Shown: positions 7,991 through 14,384, counted from the first letter of the stretch. The stretch is 14,742 nucleotides of DNA from Methylotenera sp. (GCA_005791685.1 SXVG01000105.1:1-14742), one strand, 5' to 3'. The notes: a model not told the origin generated them from the sequence alone. Translations and numbers: made by a program.

Positions 7991-8251
7991 TCAATGGATT
8001 TTATGGCTGATTTTTAGGTAAAGTACGATGCAAGCCAGCATGAGGGTGATGCTGTTGGCCAGTATGATGGGCCAGCTGTTGATTAAAATGCCGTAGATTA
8101 ACCAAGCGAGCACCCCCAGGCTAAACAAGCTGTACATGGGTAAAGAGACGCCGGATAAATCCCGCGTTTTCCAAGAGTGGTGCGCCTGAGGCACAAAGGC
8201 CAGGGTGGTCAAAAATGCCGCCAGGTAGCCGGTTAAATCGGTAATGTTCAT
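7991..8251 (-). CDS. SemiSWEET-type PQ-loop small sugar transporter
   Basis: The 86-residue protein from ATG 8251 has three hydrophobic helices. Its first helix is ITDLTGYLAAFLTTLAFVPQAHHSWKT with the PQ-loop proline-glutamine, followed by DLSGVSLPMYSLFSLGVLAWLIYG and ANSITLMLACIVLYLK. This is the single triple-helix unit of bacterial SemiSWEETs, which dimerise to move small sugars across the inner membrane; the actual substrate is not known. The frame is open back to an ATG at 8317, but that codon lies inside the terminator of the upstream csp gene and the extra 22 residues do not fit the family, so the internal ATG is the likely start. No convincing promoter was found between the terminator and this start; readthrough from csp is possible. 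Confidence 0.87.
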   Translation of the reverse strand: MNITDLTGYLAAFLTTLAFVPQAHHSWKTRDLSGVSLPMYSLFSLGVLAWLIYGILINSWPIILANSITLMLACIVLYLKISHKIH

Positions 8252-8291
8252 GAAAATAGCCGTTGGCCAGTTGTTTGGATAAATGGCAGGC

Positions 8292-8323
8292 AAAAAAATG
8301 ACCCAATTAAGGGCCATTTTTTT
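8292..8323 (-). terminator. strong intrinsic terminator of the csp gene
   Basis: On the minus strand the stem GGCCC/GGGTC (8315-8311 with 8304-8300, one G-U) encloses the loop TTAATT. Seven A's precede the stem and seven T's follow it (8298-8292), separated by one A-T pair. The A-run and T-run can extend the stem. It begins 14 bases after the csp stop. Because of its symmetry it could also act on the plus strand, though with an A-C mismatch there. Confidence 0.85.
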
Positions 8324-8336
8324 GGATTCTTGGGTC

Positions 8337-8540
8337 CTAAACCTTCTGAATGTTAGAAGCTTGTTTACCTTTTGGTCCGTCTGTTACGTCGAAACTTACG
8401 CGATCATTTTCTTTCAAGCTTTTGTAACCTGTGTCAACAATTGCTGAAAAATGCGCGAATAAATCGTCGCCGCCTGCATCAGGAGTAATGAAACCGAAAC
8501 CTTTTGAATCATTAAACCATTTAACTAAACCTGTAGCCAT
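8337..8540 (-). CDS. CspA-family cold-shock protein
   Basis: This 67-residue single cold-shock domain binds single-stranded RNA and DNA and keeps RNA unstructured at low temperature. RNP1 is visible as KGFGFI (13-18) and an RNP2 variant as DLFAHF (26-31; most members have VFVHF). The start MATGLVKWFND and end GPKGKQASNIQKV match the family. The ATG at 8540 has GGA seven bases upstream. A promoter at 8649-8677 predicts a leader of about 100 bases, consistent with the long regulated leaders of csp mRNAs, and a strong terminator follows the gene. Whether this copy is cold-induced or constitutive cannot be read from the sequence. The Val-to-Leu and Val-to-Ala changes in RNP2 are conservative. Confidence 0.96.
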   Translation of the reverse strand: MATGLVKWFNDSKGFGFITPDAGGDDLFAHFSAIVDTGYKSLKENDRVSFDVTDGPKGKQASNIQKV

Positions 8541-8557
8541 ATCTTATTCCATACTTT

Positions 8558-8587
8558 AAAAAAGGGAGGCACCCTAAATGAATGGGT
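8558..8587 (-). promoter_or_regulatory. possible attenuator in the csp leader
   Basis: In the csp leader, bases 8575-8572 (AGGG) pair with 8566-8563 (CCCT) around a five-base loop, running straight into six T's (8563-8558): a short intrinsic-terminator shape located 18 bases before the csp start. An alternative stem pairs ACCC (8587-8584) with GGGT (8574-8571), using the same G's, so the two hairpins exclude each other. Both stems are only four pairs, so this is suggestive only. Confidence 0.3.
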
Positions 8588-8610
8588 TTTTAACAAATAA
8601 TCAATCTTGA
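8578..8610 (+). CDS. possible 10-codon ORF with strong ribosome binding site
   Basis: ATG 8578 opens a ten-residue frame MNGFLTNNQS ending at TGA 8608-8610. GGGAGG (8564-8569) sits eight bases upstream, an excellent Shine-Dalgarno. Its stop overlaps the GAGG of the next possible ORF at 8622, as in a leader peptide coupled to a second frame. It lies antisense to the csp leader, and no plus-strand promoter was identified, so the G-rich motif may instead reflect the minus-strand csp leader structure. Confidence 0.2.
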   Translation: MNGFLTNNQS

Positions 8611-8621
8611 GGACCAACCAA

Positions 8622-8735
8622 ATGAAGCAACCAAAACGCCTAAACTGCTTTTTACGGGTAATCGATAATCCTGTCAAGCATTATTTTTCGATTTCCTGTA
8701 AAAACCATTTAATGGCTGGCGAGGGATGGATTTAG
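8622..8735 (+). CDS. possible 37-residue small protein, unknown
   Basis: ATG 8622 opens a 37-codon frame ending at TAG 8733-8735. GAGG (8609-8612) lies nine bases upstream, a good ribosome binding site. The product is basic, starts MKQPKRLNCFLRVIDN, contains two cysteines and has no clear membrane segment. It overlaps the csp promoter on the other strand and ends 36 bases before the infA promoter. I do not recognise it. Chance is a real possibility for a frame this short, and no dedicated promoter was seen. Confidence 0.25.
   Translation: MKQPKRLNCFLRVIDNPVKHYFSISCKNHLMAGEGWI
8649..8677 (-). promoter_or_regulatory. sigma-70-type promoter for csp
   Basis: On the minus strand a perfect -35 box TTGACA (8677-8672) is followed after 17 bases by TAAAAA (8654-8649), matching the -10 consensus at four of six positions. 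Transcription would start near 8642, giving a leader of about 100 bases before the csp ATG. Confidence 0.6.
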
Positions 8736-8771
8736 CGCGTTATAAATCATTTAGTTAACTCATTTGATTTA

Positions 8772-8800
8772 TTGCCAAACAGACCGCTGAAGTCTATAAT
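8772..8800 (+). promoter_or_regulatory. sigma-70 promoter for infA
   Basis: TTGCCA (8772-8777) and a perfect TATAAT (8795-8800) are spaced by 17 bases. The start would be near 8807, about 98 bases before the infA start codon. This is the best promoter in the window. It lies back to back with the csp promoter, about 95 bases apart. Confidence 0.8.
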
Positions 8801-8814
8801 GCGCGCGATGAATG

Positions 8815-8837
8815 GTGTTGTTGAGCAAATTCAACAC
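8815..8837 (+). other. hairpin in the infA 5' leader
   Basis: GTGTTG (8815-8820) is complementary to CAACAC (8832-8837), with a possible inner TTGA/TCAA extension. The hairpin lies at the very start of the predicted infA transcript, where it could protect the 5' end or affect expression. No T-run follows, so it is not a terminator. Confidence 0.35.
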
Positions 8838-8905
8838 AATTTAAGCGTAATAGGCGTTTTTATAGCACGCAGGCTACAGCGCTTATTTACTACTGGAGAT
8901 ACGCA

Positions 8906-9166
8906 TTGGCTAAAGAAGAATTGATTGAAATGAGTGGTGTGGTGATGGAGATTTTACCGGATTCACGCTACCGAGTGACCTTGGATAACGGCCACAAATT
9001 GATTGCCTACACGGGTGGCAAGATGAAAAAAAATCACATTCGTATCTTGGCGGGCGATAAAGTCACCTTGGAATTGTCGCCTTATGACATCAATAATGGC
9101 CGCATCACTTTTAGGCACATCGAATCGGGCGGCGCTACCTATACGCCCAGAAAACGTACTTATTAA
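8906..9166 (+). CDS. infA: translation initiation factor IF-1, extended type
   Basis: IF-1 binds the ribosomal A site during initiation and helps IF-2 and IF-3. The product is an OB/S1-fold protein with the diagnostic segments MAKEELIEMSGVV, GHKLIAYTGGKMKKNHIRILAGDKV and SPYDINNGRITFR. At 86 residues it is about 14 longer than the E. coli protein (72), because of a C-terminal tail HIESGGATYTPRKRTY; betaproteobacteria commonly carry such extended IF-1 copies outside the ribosomal-protein cluster. The start is TTG at 8906 with GGAG five to eight bases upstream; no ATG in frame fits the conserved MAKE start. A strong promoter at 8772-8800 and a leader hairpin precede it. The rare start codon may limit translation. 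Confidence 0.96.
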   Translation: MAKEELIEMSGVVMEILPDSRYRVTLDNGHKLIAYTGGKMKKNHIRILAGDKVTLELSPYDINNGRITFRHIESGGATYTPRKRTY

Positions 9167-9212
9167 TCCAATGGCCGCGCATCTACTGGCATCAGTCTGG
9201 TAGATTATTGGA
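9167..9212. other. inverted repeat between convergent infA and the S4 gene
   Basis: TCCAAT (9167-9172) pairs with ATTGGA (9207-9212), and ATCTAC (9181-9186) pairs with GTAGAT (9200-9205), leaving an asymmetric internal loop. It starts just after the infA stop and runs over the S4 stop codon. It may slow or end transcription on both strands, but there is no T-run, so it is not called an intrinsic terminator. Confidence 0.4.
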
Positions 9213-9420
9213 CGGCAATGTTACTGTCTGCCACCGACACCATTTGACCGCTGCGAATTTTTGCGGTTTTTCTGTACTCAATTAAGCCATCCACCTGCAC
9301 CAATCCCTCTGCCACCATCATCTTGCCACGGCCGCCGCTGTCGGCTAAGCCTACCAATTTAAGTAAGTTACACAGCTCGATGTAGTCTGTGCTTAATGCA
9401 AATTGTATGGTTTTTGCCAT
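9205..9420 (-). CDS. YbcJ-like S4-domain RNA-binding protein
   Basis: The 71-residue protein is essentially one S4 domain: YIELCNLLKLVGLADSGGRGKMMVAEGLVQVDGLIEYRKTAKIRSGQMV, with the conserved glycine-rich turn and the V-x-V-D-G strand. It closely resembles E. coli YbcJ (ELCDLLKLEG..., QVKVDG...RKRCKI), a small RNA-binding protein of unclear target. The frame stays open to 9546, but a strong promoter (9513-9540) lies inside that extension, so the transcript would begin downstream of it. The ATG at 9420 also matches the family start. GAGA about eight bases upstream is a modest ribosome binding site. It sits opposite in direction between infA and rnr. Confidence 0.88.
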   Translation of the reverse strand: MAKTIQFALSTDYIELCNLLKLVGLADSGGRGKMMVAEGLVQVDGLIEYRKTAKIRSGQMVSVADSNIAVQ

Positions 9421-9512
9421 GGATGTCTCGCGGTATGGGGTAGAATAGCCGTGTGGGAAAGGTGGCTGGTCGTGGCGCCGTGTGTGCCTGTTAAAGCCAG
9501 CAATGGCGTCGA

Positions 9513-9540
9513 ATTTTATAGTAAAGGTAAGCTTTGTCAA
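9513..9540 (-). promoter_or_regulatory. sigma-70 promoter for the S4 gene, overlapping the rnr start
   Basis: On the minus strand a perfect TTGACA (9540-9535) and TAAAAT (9518-9513, five of six) are spaced by 16 bases. Transcription would begin near 9505, about 85 bases before the S4 ATG. The -35 box lies on the rnr start codons (TTG 9534, ATG 9540). Confidence 0.65.
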
Positions 9541-11921
9541 TGACAAAAAAAACGCAAGCGCACAAAAGAAGCCACGATCCTCACGCCGCCCGTGAAGCCA
9601 GCCGCTATGGAACGCCGCTGCCTAGCCGTGAGATGATACTGAATAGCATGACCGAACAAGGCGCGCCATTAAGTGTTGAGCAGCTCTATCTATTGCTGGA
9701 TATCAGCCAGGATGAACGTGAGATTTTTAATCGACGTTTAAATGCCATGGAGCGCGAGGGGCAAATCATTAAAAATAGAAAAGGCGCTTTATGCATTGCC
9801 GACAAACTCGACTTAATTGCCGGTGTCGTGCAAGGCCATCCAGACGGCTTTGGCTTTTTAATTCCAGACGATAAAACTAAATGCCATGGCGAAGACTTAT
9901 TCTTAAGCCCTAAAGAAATGTCGCAAGTCATGCATGGCGACCGGGCCATGGTCAGAATGGTAGGCCTAGACCGAAGAGGGCGCCCAGAAGCTAAATTGGT
10001 TGAGGTGCTGGAGCGCCGCACGCATAAGTTAGTGGGCCGAGTCATTCACAGTACGGGCGTCACCATAGTCACGGCGGAAGATAAGCGCATTAATTTGGAT
10101 ATATTGATCCCATACCATTTGGACATGAATGCTAAAGCCGGCCAAGTGGTTATGGTGGAACTGACTGAGCAGCCGGCTGCGCACGCCCAACCCATGGGCA
10201 AGGTCATTGAGATTTTAGGCAATTATGCCGACAGCGGCATGGAGATAGAGATTGCTTTGCGTAAGCATAATCTGCCGCATGAATTCAGTGCGGAAGCCAT
10301 TGCGCTGGCGGAATCTTATCCTAAGTTGGTACAAGCAGACGATTATAAAAATCGTATTGATAGCCGTGCCATACCGCTCATTACCATAGACGGTGAAACG
10401 GCGCGTGACTTCGATGACGCGGTGTTTGCTGAGCCGCAAGGCAAGGGCTGGCGTTTGCTGGTGGCGATTGCTGACGTGAGTTTTTACGTTAAGCCTAAAG
10501 ATGCCTTGGATAAAGGCGCATTTGACCGTGGCAATTCCGTGTATTTTCCGCGTCGCGTCATTCCCATGTTGCCTGAAGCCTTATCCAACGGCTTGTGCTC
10601 ACTCAATCCAGACGTGGAAAGACTTTGCATGATTTGTGATATGCAGGTGGACGGCCTAGGGGTGGTTAAGCAGTATAAATTCTACCCGTCTGTCATGCGT
10701 TCTAAAGCACGCATGACGTACACGCAAGTGCACGAGATATTGCAACACCCAGCCGCGCCCTTGGCGCAAGAATACGCTTGGCTAGTGCCGCATCTAACGC
10801 ATTTGAACAGTGTCTACAAATTGATGCTCATGCAGCGTGAGAAACGCGGCGCGATTGAATTTGAAACCTCTGAAACCATCATGGTGTTTAATGACAATGG
10901 CAAGATAGACAGTATAGTGCCCAGCCACAGAAACGAGGCGCACAAGCTGATTGAGGAATGCATGCTGGCGGCCAATGTTTGCGCGGCCGATTTTTTGAAC
11001 GCGCATGAACACCCAGCCTTGTATAGGATACACGAAGGCCCCACCCCAGAAAAGCTGGAATTATTACGCACCTTTATGGCGGAATTCGGCTTTGGTGTGG
11101 GCGGAGGGGCCAAGCCGCACGCTAAAGACTATGGCAAGTTATTGGACCAAATTAGGCAACGGCCGGACGCACAATTGTTGCAAACCGTGTTGTTAAGATC
11201 CATGCAGCAAGCCGTTTATAGCCCAGACAATGTGGGGCACTTTGGCTTGGCTTACGAAGCGTATGCGCACTTTACTTCACCTATACGGCGTTACCCAGAT
11301 TTGTTGATTCACCGTGCCATTAAGGCGGTTTTAAACGGCGACAAGTACAAGCCTGGGGATTGGAGTCAGTTGGGCACGCAATGCTCCATGACCGAGCGTA
11401 GGGCCGATGATGCCACCCGCGATGTCAGCAATTGGCTGAAATGCTTTTACATGCAAGATAAAATTGGTGAGGTGTTTGAGGGCAGTGTGGCAGGGGTCAC
11501 CAGTTTTGGCTTATTTGTCGCCTTGGACAGCGTATACGTCGAGGGCTTGTTACACGTGACTGAACTTGGTAATGACTACTTCCATTACGACAAAGCCCGA
11601 CATGAAATGGCCGGTGAGCGCAGCGGTGTGCGCTACCGCCTAGGCGACAGGTTAACCATAAAAGTGGCCAGAGTGGATTTGGAAACGGCGAAAATAGATT
11701 TCTCTTTAGTCAATAAAAACAAATCGTTAGATGACAGTGTTAAAGACGGATCGGCAACTGGGCAGCGCCGCGTGGAACAGTCGTCCAAGCCGTCAAGCAA
11801 CAAGCTGACGGCTAAATCCAGTGTGGGCGCTAAAGCCAAGCCCAAGGCCGCCCAGGCTTTTAAAAACCCAGCAAAGCCAAGTAAGTCTAAAAGAAGTCAT
11901 AAGAAAACAGCTAAGCGTTAA
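9534..11921 (+). CDS. rnr: ribonuclease R
   Basis: RNase R is a processive 3'-5' exoribonuclease that degrades structured RNA, including rRNA and tmRNA-tagged messages, and is cold-induced in E. coli. The 795-residue protein shows a winged-helix N-terminus (about 30-90), cold-shock domains (about 95-240, with GHPDGFGFLI), the RNB catalytic domain with DGETARDFDD supplying D286, D292, D294 and D295 (equivalent to E. coli D272-D281), an S1 domain (about 638-725, GSVAGVTSFGLFVAL), and a lysine-rich tail from about 726 that in E. coli aids helicase-like unwinding. AAAGG at 9523-9527 is six bases before TTG 9534 and twelve before ATG 9540; either could be the start. rlmB follows 18 bases later. 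No good promoter of its own is seen, so readthrough from infA is possible. Confidence 0.97.
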   Translation: MSMTKKTQAHKRSHDPHAAREASRYGTPLPSREMILNSMTEQGAPLSVEQLYLLLDISQDEREIFNRRLNAMEREGQIIKNRKGALCIADKLDLIAGVVQGHPDGFGFLIPDDKTKCHGEDLFLSPKEMSQVMHGDRAMVRMVGLDRRGRPEAKLVEVLERRTHKLVGRVIHSTGVTIVTAEDKRINLDILIPYHLDMNAKAGQVVMVELTEQPAAHAQPMGKVIEILGNYADSGMEIEIALRKHNLPHEFSAEAIALAESYPKLVQADDYKNRIDSRAIPLITIDGETARDFDDAVFAEPQGKGWRLLVAIADVSFYVKPKDALDKGAFDRGNSVYFPRRVIPMLPEALSNGLCSLNPDVERLCMICDMQVDGLGVVKQYKFYPSVMRSKARMTYTQVHEILQHPAAPLAQEYAWLVPHLTHLNSVYKLMLMQREKRGAIEFETSETIMVFNDNGKIDSIVPSHRNEAHKLIEECMLAANVCAADFLNAHEHPALYRIHEGPTPEKLELLRTFMAEFGFGVGGGAKPHAKDYGKLLDQIRQRPDAQLLQTVLLRSMQQAVYSPDNVGHFGLAYEAYAHFTSPIRRYPDLLIHRAIKAVLNGDKYKPGDWSQLGTQCSMTERRADDATRDVSNWLKCFYMQDKIGEVFEGSVAGVTSFGLFVALDSVYVEGLLHVTELGNDYFHYDKARHEMAGERSGVRYRLGDRLTIKVARVDLETAKIDFSLVNKNKSLDDSVKDGSATGQRRVEQSSKPSSNKLTAKSSVGAKAKPKAAQAFKNPAKPSKSKRSHKKTAKR

Positions 11922-11939
11922 TGTTAAATTTAAGGTGAA

Positions 11940-12698
11940 ATGATGAGTGATGCCCGTATTTTATTTGGCTTTCATGCCGTACTAAGCCGTTTGCGCCAAC
12001 ACAGCGCGAGCGTGCAAGAGATTTTGATTGACAGAGATAGGGTGGATGCGCGCATGAAGGATATGCTGAAGCTGGCCGAATCTTTTGGCGTTCGCATCAT
12101 GGAGGTGGAGCGCAGCCGCTTGGATGGCATGGCGGGCATGAACGGACGCCATCAAGGCGTGATTGCGCGCGTGGTGGACACACCTATCCCGTATAAAGAC
12201 ATACACGATATTCTAGAATCGGATCTAAGCGAGCCACCGTTTTTCTTAATCTTGGACGGGGTTGAGGATCCGCACAACCTAGGCGCTTGCCTACGGGTGG
12301 CTGATGCCATGGGCGTGCATGCGGTTATTGCACCTAAAGACCGGGCGGTGGGACTGAATGCGACCGTACGTAAGGTAGCCAGTGGCGCTGCCGAAACCAT
12401 CCCGTTTATCGCCGTTACCAACTTAGCCAGAACCATGCGTGAACTTAAAGAAGCGGGGGTTTTTGTGGTGGGGACGACCATGGATGCCCCATCGAGTTTG
12501 CTAAACACCAAACTGGACGGTCCTATCGCCATTGTGTTGGGCGCAGAAGGCGATGGCATACGTCGTTTAACCGCAGAAACTTGCGACGCGCTGGTCACCA
12601 TTCCCATGTTTGGCTCGGTAGAGAGCTTGAATGTCAGCGTCGCTAGCGGCATATGTTTATACGAAGCCCGTCGCCAACGCAGCCTAGCCAATCAATAG
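11940..12698 (+). CDS. rlmB: 23S rRNA (Gm2251) 2'-O-methyltransferase RlmB
   Basis: RlmB methylates the ribose of G2251 in the peptidyl-transferase loop of 23S rRNA, using SAM. The 252-residue SpoU-family protein has an L30e-like substrate-binding N-terminus (ILFGFHAVLSRLR, 7-19, to about 80). A trefoil-knot domain follows with motif 1 DGVEDPHNLGACLR (106-119; N113 and R119 are the expected key residues), motif 2 VLGAEGDGIR (199-208) and motif 3 IPMFGSVESLNVSVA (221-235). Two adjacent ATGs (11940 and 11943) follow AAGGTG at 11932-11937; the second has slightly better spacing. It lies 18 bases after rnr, the same pair as in E. coli, so cotranscription is likely. Its stop is eight bases from the convergent mqo stop. 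Confidence 0.96.
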   Translation: MMSDARILFGFHAVLSRLRQHSASVQEILIDRDRVDARMKDMLKLAESFGVRIMEVERSRLDGMAGMNGRHQGVIARVVDTPIPYKDIHDILESDLSEPPFFLILDGVEDPHNLGACLRVADAMGVHAVIAPKDRAVGLNATVRKVASGAAETIPFIAVTNLARTMRELKEAGVFVVGTTMDAPSSLLNTKLDGPIAIVLGAEGDGIRRLTAETCDALVTIPMFGSVESLNVSVASGICLYEARRQRSLANQ

Positions 12699-12706
12699 GA
12701 GCCCGC

Positions 12707-14194
12707 TTACGCCCGCAATTTTAGCGTTTTTAAAGTGCGCTGGCGCACGGTTTGCAGCAGTGCTGGATTGTCTATCAGCGATAATTTGTAACTAGGAATC
12801 AATGCGCGCATCTTTTCTTGCCAATCTGCACTTTGCAATTGCGCACCGAAACACCGTTCAAGCACGTCTAACATGGCTTGTACCGCGACGGAAGCGCCAG
12901 GGGATGCACCCAGCAAGGCGGCGATAGAGCCGTCTTTTGCCGCGACAATTTCCGTACCAAACTCAAGCTTGCCGCCTTTTTCATCGCATTTTTTGATGAT
13001 TTGTACGCGCTTGCCAGCATGTTCTAAACGCCAATCGGCTTTAATCGCCTGCGGGTAAAATTGCCGTAATACGGAAATTTTTGAGGTATGCGTTTTCATC
13101 GCTTCCGTGATGAGGTAGCGCGTTAAATCGGTGTGTTGCCTGCCCACCTTGAGCATGGGTTTAATGTTGCTTGGTTTAACCGATTTGATTAAATCCAAAT
13201 AGGAACCTTCTTTTAAGAACTTGGTGGTAAAGCCGGCATAGGGCCCGAACAATAAGGCGGCCTTACCGTCTATCATGCGCATATCCAAGTGCGGCACGGA
13301 CATGGGCGGCGCGCCCAAGGCTGCTTTGCCATAGACTTTTGCTGTGTGCTGGGCTATCACTTCAGCTTTGTCACAAACCAGCCATTGGCCGCTGACAGGG
13401 AATCCGCCGTAGCCGTGGCTTTCAGGTACGCCGGATTTTTGTAACAGTTTTAATGCGCCACCGCCTGCCCCTAAAAACACAAAACCGGCATCAAACAGCT
13501 GGACTTTTTTGCTCTTTAGGTTCATTACGCTGACTTGCCAGCGGCCATTGTCCAGCTGTTTTAAACGTTTAACTTCGGTGTTTAGCTTGAGTTTAAAGTT
13601 TGATTTATGCGCTAAATTGGCTACAAAACTACGCGTTAGACTGCCGAAATCAACATCACTACCGTAAGCCACCCGTGTGGCGGCCACCTTTTGTTTAGGG
13701 TCGCGGTTTTGCATGACTAAGGGCATCCAGTTCGCTAAGGTTGCCGGATCCTCGCTGTACTCCATGTCGGCAAACAAGGGATGAGCTTTTAATAAATCGT
13801 AGCGCTGGCGTAAAAAATTGACGTCGTCCTCGCCCCAAACAAAACTGAGGTGTGGGGTGGGGTTGATAAAGTGGTTAGGGCTAGGCAGCACGCCTTTTTC
13901 CACCAAATAAGACCAAAACTGCAAGCTGGTTTCAAACGCCGCATTGATGGATAGGGCGCGTTTAATGTCGACACTGCCGTCTGGCATGACTGGGGTGTAA
14001 TTTAATTCGCAATAGCCAGCGTGGCCGGTGCCGGCATTATTCCAAGCATCGGTACTTTCTGCGGCAATGCTAGGCAAGCGCTCTAGCATAAGCATGCTAA
14101 GCTTGCCGTCTAATTCGGCCAGCAATGAGGCTAAGGTGGCGCTCATTACGCCACTGCCCACTAACAGCACATCGACTTTATTTACAGTGGTCAT
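12707..14194 (-). CDS. mqo: malate:quinone oxidoreductase
   Basis: Mqo is a peripheral inner-membrane FAD enzyme that oxidises L-malate to oxaloacetate and passes electrons to the quinone pool, as an alternative to or alongside NAD-dependent malate dehydrogenase. The 495-residue length is normal. The N-terminus carries VDVLLVGSGVMSATLASLL (FAD-binding GSGVMS at 13-18) and the family signature WNNAGTGHAGYCELNYTP (51-68). A late LGASPGASVAVQAMLDVLERCF matches the family end. The ATG at 14194 has no strong ribosome binding site (AGG is 14 bases upstream). Directly upstream lies an intrinsic terminator and a possible small RNA on the same strand, so mqo expression may depend on attenuation or on a promoter between 14195 and 14227. 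Confidence 0.97.
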   Translation of the reverse strand: MTTVNKVDVLLVGSGVMSATLASLLAELDGKLSMLMLERLPSIAAESTDAWNNAGTGHAGYCELNYTPVMPDGSVDIKRALSINAAFETSLQFWSYLVEKGVLPSPNHFINPTPHLSFVWGEDDVNFLRQRYDLLKAHPLFADMEYSEDPATLANWMPLVMQNRDPKQKVAATRVAYGSDVDFGSLTRSFVANLAHKSNFKLKLNTEVKRLKQLDNGRWQVSVMNLKSKKVQLFDAGFVFLGAGGGALKLLQKSGVPESHGYGGFPVSGQWLVCDKAEVIAQHTAKVYGKAALGAPPMSVPHLDMRMIDGKAALLFGPYAGFTTKFLKEGSYLDLIKSVKPSNIKPMLKVGRQHTDLTRYLITEAMKTHTSKISVLRQFYPQAIKADWRLEHAGKRVQIIKKCDEKGGKLEFGTEIVAAKDGSIAALLGASPGASVAVQAMLDVLERCFGAQLQSADWQEKMRALIPSYKLSLIDNPALLQTVRQRTLKTLKLRA

Positions 14195-14227
14195 TAGTTT
14201 AATTGTTGCCTAGGCCTGTGTATCAAG

Positions 14228-14252
14228 AAAAAAGCCTGTGTAAGACAGGCTT
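14228..14252 (-). terminator. intrinsic terminator upstream of mqo
   Basis: A perfect eight-pair stem AAGCCTGT/ACAGGCTT (14232-14239 with 14245-14252) with a five-base loop is followed on the minus strand by six T's (14233-14228). It lies 34 bases before the mqo start and cannot belong to the plus-strand gene downstream. The motif GCCTGTGTA occurs again at 14214-14222. Confidence 0.8.
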
Positions 14253-14338
14253 GAGCAGTATGAAATCCGAATTAAGGGGGACGCCGCCCAATCCGATTTA
14301 TTTCAGGCTTGGATTTTACAGTAATATTCATCTTTTCA
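14228..14338 (-). ncRNA. candidate small RNA or mqo leader RNA
   Basis: On the minus strand TATTAT (14351-14346) is a plausible -10 box, though the -35 region is poor. From a start near 14338 the transcript would be about 110 bases and end at a strong intrinsic terminator (14252-14228). It contains a G/C-rich element (complement of 14277-14290) that can form a GGG/CCC hairpin exposing a CCCCCTT tract, which resembles an anti-Shine-Dalgarno seed. A 19-codon frame (14331-14272, MNITVKSKPEINRIGRRPP) lies inside, so a short leader peptide is the alternative. I do not recognise a known RNA family. Confidence 0.4.
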
Positions 14339-14384
14339 GGAAAGAATAATACGCGACCACGGCTAATTTTATGAGCACAATTTT

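Noticed and set aside
8252..8317. 22-residue N-terminal extension of the SemiSWEET protein
   Set aside because: Its ATG lies within the csp terminator and the added residues do not fit a three-helix SemiSWEET.
9414..9446. TTGCCA ... TAGAAT as an rnr promoter
   Set aside because: The spacing is 21 bases, outside the normal range, and no extended -10 motif is present.
9421..9546. N-terminal extension of the S4 protein to 113 residues
   Set aside because: The extension overlaps the predicted promoter and does not match the family; the ATG at 9420 gives the normal YbcJ-like start.
10814..11113. 99-residue minus-strand ORF inside rnr
   Set aside because: It is antisense to the RNB catalytic domain and has no ribosome binding site or recognisable motif.
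12152..12691. 179-residue minus-strand ORF opposite rlmB
   Set aside because: It is a shadow of rlmB: low-complexity composition, no recognisable motif, and the plus-strand frame encodes a full SpoU methyltransferase.
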